64,000 bases of DNA. Origin: Saccharothrix ecbatanensis (GTDB lineage: Bacteria; Actinomycetota; Actinomycetes; Mycobacteriales; Pseudonocardiaceae). Of the stretch, positions 58,173 to 64,000 are shown in pieces; positions within the stretch are counted from its first letter, which is position 1; each line of letters starts with the position of its first letter. The position numbers and the translations under genes are program-made. The stretch is taken from assembly GCF_014205015.1 (NCBI RefSeq), contig NZ_JACHMO010000001.1:6944001-7008000 (forward strand), read 5' to 3'. Under the pieces are notes generated by a model, which was given only the letters and a program-made list of their open reading frames with translations, was not told the origin of the DNA and did not search any database.

Positions 58173-59681
58173 TCAGGCTAGGGGTTGCCGCAGCCTCGAC
58201 CGCGCCAGCTTCCCGGTGGGCGAGTGCGGCAGGGTGGTGGCGAACTCGACCACCGTCGGCACCTTGAACTTCGCCAGCCGTCCGGCGCAGTGGTCCTTCA
58301 CCGCCTCCTCGGTCACCTCGGCGCCCTCGACCGGCACCACCACGACCTTGACCGTTTCGCCGGTCCGCGCGTCCGGCACGCCGACCGCCGCCGCCTCGGC
58401 CACCCCGTCCAACTCGGCCAGCACCTGCTCGACCTCGTGCGGGTAGACGTTGAAGCCGTTGACGATGATCAGGTCGTTGGCCCGGTCCACCAGGTGCAGG
58501 TCGCCGTCCTCGTCCACGTAGCCGACGTCACCGGTGCGGAACCAGCCGTCGGCGTCCGGGCCGTGCGCGCCGTCCGGCCAGTACCCGCTGAACAGGTTGT
58601 CGCCCTTGGCCGCGACCAGGCCGGTGCCGGGCTCGTCCTCGTCCTGGTCGAGCGGACGCCCGTCGGTGTCGACCAGGCGCACTTCCACGCCCGGCAGCGC
58701 ACGGCCGACCGAGCCGCCCTTGGGCACGCCGCCGGCCAGCGTCGTGGTCAGCACCGGGCCGGTCTCGGTGAGGCCGTAGCCCTCGTAGACAGGCAGGCCG
58801 ACCGCCTCGCGCATGGCGTCCAGCAGACCGGCCGCCAGCGGCGCGGCTCCGGAGGTGAAGAGGCGGACCGTGGCCAGGTCCTCGCGCAGCCGGTCCACCG
58901 GCCGGGCCAGGATCGCCGCGTACATCGGGGGCACGCCGACCACCGTGGTCACGCGGTGCTCGCGGATCGCGGTCAGCGCCGCGTCCGGGTCGAACCGCTC
59001 CAGCAGCACGGCCGTCGCGCCCGCGCCCGCGACCTGGAGCAGCCCCGGGCCGAGCCCGTAGACGTGGAACAGCGGCAGCGCCAGCAGCACCCGGTCGCCC
59101 GGCGTCACGGGGGCGGGTCGCAGGGACGCGCACTGCCGCACGTTCGCCAGCAGCGCCCGGTGCGACAGCATCGCGCCGCGCGGCGTGCCGGACGTGCCGG
59201 AGGTGTAGCCGAGCACCGCCAGGTCCTCACCCGAGCCGATGGCGGGGAACTCCTCGCCCGGCTCCATGGTCGGCGCGGGCAGCACCTCGACGTCCGCGCC
59301 GCCGCCGTCGCCGACGAGCAGCTTCGCGCCGCTGTCCGCGACCAGTCTTTGCAGCTCACGGGTCGGCTGGCCCGGTCCGGCGGGCACCAGGACACCACCG
59401 GCGCGCAGGACGCCGAACACCGCGACGCAGTACGCGACACCGGCCGGCAGCCGCACGACCACCCGGTCACCGGGCTCGACGCCCGCCTGCGCCAACCGGT
59501 GCGCCTCGCCGTCCACGGCCGCGTCGAACTCGGCCCAGGTGTGGGTCTCCGGTGTGCTCCGATCGCCGGAGGCCGTGACATCGACCAGTGCGACGTGCTT
59601 GGGTCCACGGTGCGCGGATGCGCGAACCAGGTCGGAGATGTTGCTTGCGGAAGTGGTCAACATGACCTCCTGGTGAACCAC
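58173..59681 (-). CDS. AMP-dependent acyl-CoA synthetase/ligase
   Basis: This 502-residue adenylate-forming enzyme has LGYTSGTSGTPRGAMLSHRA near residue 160, VYEGYGLTETGPVLTTT near residue 300, WFRTGDVGYVDEDGDLHLVDRANDLIIVNGFNVYP near residue 385, and the catalytic lysine in SPTGKLARSRLR at the end. It probably activates a fatty or aromatic acid to its CoA thioester; the substrate is unknown. GTG at 59681 has GGAG seven bases upstream. An ATG at 59663 lies only two bases after AGGAGG, so its spacing is poor. Confidence 0.85.
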   Translation of the reverse strand: MVHQEVMLTTSASNISDLVRASAHRGPKHVALVDVTASGDRSTPETHTWAEFDAAVDGEAHRLAQAGVEPGDRVVVRLPAGVAYCVAVFGVLRAGGVLVPAGPGQPTRELQRLVADSGAKLLVGDGGGADVEVLPAPTMEPGEEFPAIGSGEDLAVLGYTSGTSGTPRGAMLSHRALLANVRQCASLRPAPVTPGDRVLLALPLFHVYGLGPGLLQVAGAGATAVLLERFDPDAALTAIREHRVTTVVGVPPMYAAILARPVDRLREDLATVRLFTSGAAPLAAGLLDAMREAVGLPVYEGYGLTETGPVLTTTLAGGVPKGGSVGRALPGVEVRLVDTDGRPLDQDEDEPGTGLVAAKGDNLFSGYWPDGAHGPDADGWFRTGDVGYVDEDGDLHLVDRANDLIIVNGFNVYPHEVEQVLAELDGVAEAAAVGVPDARTGETVKVVVVPVEGAEVTEEAVKDHCAGRLAKFKVPTVVEFATTLPHSPTGKLARSRLRQPLA

Positions 59682-59831
59682 AGCGGATCTCCGCGCAGTC
59701 TGTCACGCGGGAGCGGCGTCACGCAGTGGCTCCGCACCCGTCTCCGATTCGACCCCACCAGCCGCTACCTACTACGGAGTAACAACACGTATGCTGCCGG
59801 CACGGCGACCCTGTGGAGGTGCCGCGAGCCG

Positions 59832-60485
59832 ATGACCGCACGGGCACGCGAGAACTCCGTCCGAACGATCCGGACGCTGCGCTCCAGGTGGAGTGCGGGA
59901 GGGCAGTCCAGCACGATCGAGAGCGTGGAGAGCAACGCGGCGACCGAGCCGTGGAACCTGGTCCGCGCCGCTCAGGGCGGCGACACGGACGCGTTCGGCG
60001 CGCTCTACGACCGCTACGTGGACGTGGTGTACCGGTACGTGCTCTTCCGCGTCGGCGACCGCACGCTCGCGGAGGACGTGACCAGTGAGACGTTCCTGCG
60101 CGCGCTCCGCAGCATCAGGTCGATCAGCTATCAGGGCCGCGACGTGGGCGCCTGGTTCGTCACGATCGCGCGGAACATCGTCTTCGACCACGTGAAGTCC
60201 AGCCGGTACCGGTTGGAGGTCACGACGGCCGAACTGGCGGACAACCGCGAGGTCACGGACGGTCCCGAGCAGGCGGTCCTCACCGACGCCACGAACGCCG
60301 AGCTGCTCCGCTGCGTCGCCCAACTGGGCGAAGACCAGCGGGAATGCATCACCCTTCGGTTCATCCAGGGGTTGTCCGTGGCGGAGACGGCAGCCAGGAT
60401 GGGCCGCAACGAGGGCGCCATCAAGGCCCTGCAGCACCGAGCGGTGCGCCGGTTGGCCCAACTGCTGCCCACCTGGCTGCGGTGA
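59832..60485 (+). CDS. BldN-type ECF sigma factor
   Basis: This 217-residue sigma factor has region 2 (DAFGALYDRYVDVVYRYVLFRVGDRTLAEDVTSETFLRALRSIRSI, then GRDVGAWFVTIARNIVFDHVKSSRYRLE) and region 4 (AQLGEDQRECITLRFIQGLSVAETAARMGRNEGAIKALQHRAVRRLA). These are close to BldN of Streptomyces, which drives aerial growth. About 45 extra N-terminal residues precede region 2, as BldN has before processing. It is followed by a DUF5667 gene, possibly its anti-sigma factor. ATG chosen after GGAGGTGCCGCGAGCCG. Confidence 0.88.
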   Translation: MTARARENSVRTIRTLRSRWSAGGQSSTIESVESNAATEPWNLVRAAQGGDTDAFGALYDRYVDVVYRYVLFRVGDRTLAEDVTSETFLRALRSIRSISYQGRDVGAWFVTIARNIVFDHVKSSRYRLEVTTAELADNREVTDGPEQAVLTDATNAELLRCVAQLGEDQRECITLRFIQGLSVAETAARMGRNEGAIKALQHRAVRRLAQLLPTWLR

Positions 60486-60510
60486 TCACCGTCGCACCGC
60501 TCGTGCTCGC

Positions 60511-60538
60511 GTAACCCCGGGACGTCCCGGGTCGTTAC
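60511..60538. other. Palindrome between sigma factor and DUF5667 genes
   Basis: CCCGGGACGTCCCGGG (60516-60531) is a perfect 16-base palindrome flanked by GTAAC and GTTAC, giving a stem of about 13 bp with two unpaired bases on one side. It lies 25 bases after the sigma gene stop, so it may partly terminate transcription before the DUF5667 gene. Confidence 0.6.
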
Positions 60539-60599
60539 TCGGGGCAGGATCCTCGGTGCGGGACTCGTCCGAGACGGTGCGGGATGGTTGGCCAGCGGG

Positions 60600-61742
60600 A
60601 TGGTGGGCAGAGGTATCACGCCGCTATGGCGTCACAGGCAGCGCGAGCAGTTCGCCCGCGCGATCGACGCGCATCCCGATCCGGCCCGTCCCCGGCCCGA
60701 TCCGACCCGATCGGGTTCCGTCGAGTCCGAGCCGTCGGCCGGTGAGTTCGCCGAAGAACTGGCCGTAGTCGCGCTGCTGCGGAAAGCCGCAGTCACGAGC
60801 GGCCCCGACGAGGCCGTCAAGGCCCGGATGCGGGCCAGGGTGCTGGGTGCGACCGCGCCGCCGCCGACCAAACTCGACCAGCCCAAGGAAGAGCTGCGAC
60901 GGCCGCGCGCCGGAGCCCGTGGCCGATTAGCGGTGGCCCTCGCCGCGGCGCTGTGCCTGTTGTTGTCGCTGACCGGGATGAGCCTGTTGCTCAGCCAGGA
61001 CGCGCTACCGGGTGACGCGCTGTACGGCGTCAAGCGCACCGCCGAGACGGCTTCGCTCGGCCTCACCTTCGGCGAGGAGTCGAAGGGCCACAAGCGCCTG
61101 GAGTTCGCCGCCGCGCGCGTCGTGGAGCTGGAGACGCTGGTCGACCGGTACCGCGAGCCCTCCGGCGGGCCGCTCGGCGGCTACCTGACCGCGCTGACCG
61201 ACTTCGACGCCGACGCCGCGGCCGGTTCCCGCGTGCTGGCCGCGGTCGGGTCGAACTCGGATCAGCGCGCCCTCACGGAGCTGCACGATTGGGCGATCGC
61301 GCACGCCACCCGATTGGGCGAACTGCGGGCCGCGCTGCCCGTCGAGGCCGCCGATCGGGCCGGGACGTCGCTGGACCTGCTCGACCGGATCGCCCAGCGC
61401 GCGTCGGCGTTGCAGGCACGGGCGGACTGCGTGTCCGTCACGTCGGGTCAGGTCGACCAGGTCGGCCCGGTGCCGGCCGAGGACGAGTGCGTGACGCAGC
61501 CCGTGGTCCCCGGCATGTCGCCGGAGCTCCGGCCGTCCGCGCCGGACCCCACGTCCGCCGCCGCGCCCACCACGTCCGACGGTGTGCCCGGCACCGGCAC
61601 GTCGAGCGGCCTGCCGAGCGTCGGAGTGTCGCCTTCGACGCCGTCCACACCGTCCGCGCCGACCGTCTCGACGAGCGGTCCGGTGCTCCCCCTGCCCACG
61701 TTGACGCTCCCGTCGCTGCCCCTGCCCGGCCTCGGCGGCTGA
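60600..61742 (+). CDS. DUF5667 membrane protein, possible anti-sigma partner (RsbN-like)
   Basis: This 380-residue protein has a cytoplasmic N-terminal region (about residues 1-100, with FAEELAVVALLRKAAV), one membrane helix near residues 107-130 (LAVALAAALCLLLSLTGMSLLL), a DUF5667 domain (DALPGDALYGVKRTAETASLGLTFGEESKGHKRLEFAAARVVEL) and a Ser/Thr/Pro tail of about 90 residues. In Streptomyces, rsbN follows bldN and binds that sigma factor. The same order suggests that function here, but it is an inference. The ATG at 60600 lacks a good ribosome site. Confidence 0.78.
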   Translation: MVGRGITPLWRHRQREQFARAIDAHPDPARPRPDPTRSGSVESEPSAGEFAEELAVVALLRKAAVTSGPDEAVKARMRARVLGATAPPPTKLDQPKEELRRPRAGARGRLAVALAAALCLLLSLTGMSLLLSQDALPGDALYGVKRTAETASLGLTFGEESKGHKRLEFAAARVVELETLVDRYREPSGGPLGGYLTALTDFDADAAAGSRVLAAVGSNSDQRALTELHDWAIAHATRLGELRAALPVEAADRAGTSLDLLDRIAQRASALQARADCVSVTSGQVDQVGPVPAEDECVTQPVVPGMSPELRPSAPDPTSAAAPTTSDGVPGTGTSSGLPSVGVSPSTPSTPSAPTVSTSGPVLPLPTLTLPSLPLPGLGG

Positions 61743-61781
61743 TCGCTACCCTGTCCCCATCGGACCGCGGGAGGCGCTGAC

Positions 61782-62672
61782 GTGGTGAAAAGGCGTGTGG
61801 TGGAGGGCTCGGCCGAGCGGGAGAGACTTGCCGAGTTGGCCGGTGAGGCTTCGGCCGCTGCCGCGCTGGCGGTGGTCGGCCCCTCTGGGAGCGCGCCCAC
61901 CGACCTCACCGCGGCGGCTTTCTTCGACGTCGACAACACGATGATGATGGGCGCGTCGATCTTCCACTTCGCCCGTGGGCTCGCCGCGCGCAAGTACTTC
62001 AAGAACTCCGACCTGGCCGGGTTCGCGTGGCAGCAGCTCAAGTTCCGGGTCGGTGGGCGGGAGGACCCGCAGAGCGTCGCCGCGTCCCGTGAGCAGGCGT
62101 TGTCGTTCGTGGCCGGTCGGTCGGTGGCGGAGTTGGTCTCGCTCGGCGAGGAGATCTACGACGAGCTGATGGCGGACCGGATCTGGACCGGCACGCAGGC
62201 GTTGGCGCAGATGCACCTGGACGCCGGGCAGCGGGTGTGGCTGGTGACCGCGACGCCGGTGGAGTTGGCGCAGATCATCGCCAAGCGGCTGGGGCTGACG
62301 GGTGCGCTGGGGACGGTGTCGGAGAGCACCGACGGCATCTACACCGGGCGGCTGGTCGGGGACTTGCTGCACGGTCGGGCGAAGGCGCACGCGGTGCGCG
62401 CGTTGGCCGCGAAGGAAGGTCTCGACCTGCGGCGGTGCACGGCGTACTCGGACTCGGTGAACGACGTGCCGATGCTGTCGGTGGTCGGCACGGCGGTCGC
62501 GGTGAACCCGGACTCGGGGCTGCGGGAAACCGCCCGCAAGCGGGGCTGGGAGATCCGCGACTTCCGCACCGGCCGCAAGGCGGCGAAGATCGGCGTCCCG
62601 TCGGTCCTGGGCGCGGGCGCCCTCGCAGGCGCCGTAGCCGCCACCCTCGCCTACCGCCGCCGCGACCGCTGA
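61782..62672 (+). CDS. HAD-IB family hydrolase (SerB-like phosphatase)
   Basis: This 296-residue protein has motif [14 protein letters not shown] (D49, D51), motif II in [12 protein letters not shown], and motif [22 protein letters not shown]-terminal hydrophobic helix ([17 protein letters not shown]) suggests membrane anchorage. Family members dephosphorylate phosphoserine or lysophosphatidate-type substrates; the neighbouring acyltransferase would suit a phospholipid role. GTG start after GGGAGG. Confidence 0.85.
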   Translation: MVKRRVVEGSAERERLAELAGEASAAAALAVVGPSGSAPTDLTAAAFFDVDNTMMMGASIFHFARGLAARKYFKNSDLAGFAWQQLKFRVGGREDPQSVAASREQALSFVAGRSVAELVSLGEEIYDELMADRIWTGTQALAQMHLDAGQRVWLVTATPVELAQIIAKRLGLTGALGTVSESTDGIYTGRLVGDLLHGRAKAHAVRALAAKEGLDLRRCTAYSDSVNDVPMLSVVGTAVAVNPDSGLRETARKRGWEIRDFRTGRKAAKIGVPSVLGAGALAGAVAATLAYRRRDR

Positions 62673-62810
62673 CCTGCTCGGCGCTGACCACAGCTCGGCA
62701 CTGACCAGCTCAGCACTGGCCGGCTCGGTCAGCCAACGGCGAGGTCAGCCCAGCGGGATGTGCCAGGTCAGCCCAGCGGCGACCGTCAGGGCCCAGGGGT
62801 GCGCGCCCGG
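62673..62810. repeat. Short degenerate repeat spacer between convergent genes
   Basis: The gap contains about eight imperfect copies of CTCGGCxCTGACCA or GGTCAGCCCAGCGG-like words. No gene is visible. It could form terminator structures, but no clear hairpin with a T-run stands out. Confidence 0.5.
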
Positions 62811-63845
62811 TCAGCCCAGGAAGACGTTGCGGCGCTGCGTGAGCAGCCGGTACAGGGTCTGCTGGATGGTCTCCCGCACCTGGTCCGTCAGGTTGAACAC
62901 CAGCATCGGGTCATCCGCCGCGTGCTCGCCGTACACGTCCGTCCGGATCGGCTCACCGAACTCGATGTACCACTTCGACGGCAACGGGATGGCCCCCAGC
63001 GGCCCGAAAAGCGGGAAGAACGGCGTCACCGGGAAGTACGGCAGCCCCAGCAACCGGGCCAGCGGCTTGATGTCGGCGAGCTTCGGGTAGATCTCCTCCG
63101 CACCCACGATCGAGCACGGGATGATCGGCACGCCGGTGTTCAGCGCCGCCGAGACGAACCCGCCCCGCCCGAACCGCTGCAGCTTGTACCGGTCCTTGAA
63201 CGGCTTCCCGATGCCCTTGAACCCCTCCGGCCACACGCCGACCAGCTCACCGGAGCTGAGCAGCCGTTCCGCATCGGGGTTGCACGCCAGCGTCTGCCCC
63301 GACTTGCGCGCCAACGCACCCAGCACCGGCGTCTTGAACACCAGGTCCGCGCCCAACATCCGCAGGTGACGGCGCTTCGGGTGGTCCGCCCGCACCGCGA
63401 ACGCCGTCATCGTCGCGTCCAACGGCAGCGTGCCGGAGTGGTTGGCGACGATCAGGGCACCACCCTCGCCCGGCACGTTGTGCATGCCGATCGTCTCCAC
63501 CCGGAACCACTTCTCGTACAGCGGCCGGAGCGGCGGCATCAGGACGTGGTCGGTCAGGTCGGGGTCGAAGCCGAACTCGTCCACCTCGTAGTCGCCCTGG
63601 AGGCGCCTGCGGGCGAACGTCAGCAGTTCCGCCAGGTGCCGCTCCCACGCCGCCGGCTCGGACGCCACGGATTCCTCGGACGGCTCGTCCGTGAGTTCGG
63701 CCGAGGGCTCGTCCGGGGGCTCGGGCAGCACAGCGGCCGGTCGCGCCTGGGCCACGCCGCGTCGTCGTCGGGGCGCCTCCCGGTCCGCACCGTGCAGCGG
63801 GATCACCCGTGCCTCTGCCACCGCGTCCACCTCCTCGCCGTCCAC
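62811..63845 (-). CDS. Lysophospholipid acyltransferase family protein
   Basis: This 344-residue protein has a PlsC-like fold. The catalytic block reads VANHSGTLPLDATMTAF near residue 133, so histidine and aspartate are six residues apart instead of the four in canonical NHxxxxD. GVWPEGFKGIGKPFKDRYKLQRFGRGGFVSAAL gives the second and third motifs. The N-terminal 75 residues are acidic and low complexity (PPDEPSAELTDEPSEESVASEP). It probably acylates a glycerolipid or diacylglycerol. GTG start. Confidence 0.85.
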   Translation of the reverse strand: MDGEEVDAVAEARVIPLHGADREAPRRRRGVAQARPAAVLPEPPDEPSAELTDEPSEESVASEPAAWERHLAELLTFARRRLQGDYEVDEFGFDPDLTDHVLMPPLRPLYEKWFRVETIGMHNVPGEGGALIVANHSGTLPLDATMTAFAVRADHPKRRHLRMLGADLVFKTPVLGALARKSGQTLACNPDAERLLSSGELVGVWPEGFKGIGKPFKDRYKLQRFGRGGFVSAALNTGVPIIPCSIVGAEEIYPKLADIKPLARLLGLPYFPVTPFFPLFGPLGAIPLPSKWYIEFGEPIRTDVYGEHAADDPMLVFNLTDQVRETIQQTLYRLLTQRRNVFLG

Positions 63846-63851
63846 CGGCGC

Positions 63852-64000
63852 CTAACGGAACCTGGCGGCCACGTCGAGCACGCCACGCTCGACCGACGCC
63901 ACCACCTCGGGATCGATCAGCGGACGCAGGGCGCGCCCGCTCACGTAGTCGTCGAACGCCTGCTGCGTGGTCCACCTCGGGGTGAAGCCGAACTCCCGCT
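63852..64000 (-). CDS. SDR-family epimerase, C-terminal end (cut by window edge)
   Basis: Only the last 48 codons or so are visible. Translated, they read FGFTPRWTTQQAFDDYVSGR, then ALRPLIDPEVVASVERG and VLDVAARFR before the stop. The FxPRxTTxxAFDDY pattern is common at the end of NAD-dependent epimerases that lie upstream of this acyltransferase in actinobacteria. The stop is six bases before the acyltransferase start, suggesting one operon. The main part of the gene is outside the window. Confidence 0.7.
   Translation of the reverse strand, partial: REFGFTPRWTTQQAFDDYVSGRALRPLIDPEVVASVERGVLDVAARFR

Noticed and set aside
58185..59831. A long plus-strand extension upstream of the sigma factor
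   Set aside because: It runs antisense to the AMP ligase. The sigma factor has a good ATG at 59832 and family homology begins well after it.

Overview
The window is high-GC actinobacterial chromosome. Start codons are often GTG, operons are packed with ATGA/GTGA overlaps, and there are BldC and BldN-type developmental regulators, a two-copy set of GT4 mannosyltransferase-like genes and a menaquinone-based respiratory chain. Gene content and order (hem, ccs and men blocks; an mgtA-like gene beside menG) resemble the mycobacterial chromosome, but bldC, a bldN-like sigma factor and the repeat style point to a filamentous Pseudonocardiales member (Saccharothrix, Lentzea, Actinosynnema or Amycolatopsis relatives). 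Genus assignment is an inference.

Layout. (1) 1-10856, minus strand: the NADH dehydrogenase I operon nuoA to nuoL, cut by the left edge inside nuoL. Its upstream region carries two perfect Rex operators and an iron-box-like site. (2) 11.2-15.9 kb: a MenJ-type geranylgeranyl reductase with its own Rex-like operator, menG, a 22-bp-period nested inverted repeat array, and two GT4 glycosyltransferases. (3) 16.0-18.3 kb: an inositol-monophosphatase-family gene, a duplicated promoter plus hairpin unit (candidate small RNA), and two uncharacterised genes. (4) 18.3-22.0 kb: paaABCDE, phenylacetyl-CoA epoxidase, with a possible 26-codon gene between paaA and paaB. (5) 22.1-31.5 kb: isochorismate synthase (menF), a secreted M1 peptidase, menD, menB, menE, a secreted SH3 protein and menA. 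(6) 31.5-39.2 kb: an SDR/MarR pair, a cysteine synthase-family enzyme, an ADP-ribosylglycohydrolase, PadR, Lrp and BldC regulators, and a ParA-like ATPase with a repeat-rich N-terminus. (7) 39.4-46.4 kb: cytochrome c maturation system II (resA, ccdA, resB, ccsB), a phosphatase and hemL, interrupted by a secreted M64 peptidase. (8) 46.4-50.4 kb: a run of small, mostly related membrane proteins. (9) 50.4-56.1 kb: rex-hemA-hemC-hemD-hemB. (10) 56.3-64 kb: a sulfite-oxidase-fold molybdoenzyme, a glutaredoxin-like protein, an AMP ligase, a BldN-type sigma factor with a DUF5667 partner, a HAD phosphatase, an acyltransferase and a cut SDR gene.

Working together, most of the window builds or tunes the aerobic respiratory chain: complex I, its quinone (menF/D/B/E/A/G and menJ), haem (hemA/C/D/B/L) and c-type cytochromes (ccs/res). 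The redox repressor Rex is encoded here, and matching operators lie before nuoA, menJ and rex itself. This suggests that NADH/NAD+ sensing co-ordinates complex I, quinone saturation and haem synthesis. No rRNA, tRNA, insertion sequence, prophage or CRISPR array was recognised. The only gene-free stretch above 300 bases is 10857-11234, which holds the nuo control region and the menJ terminator.
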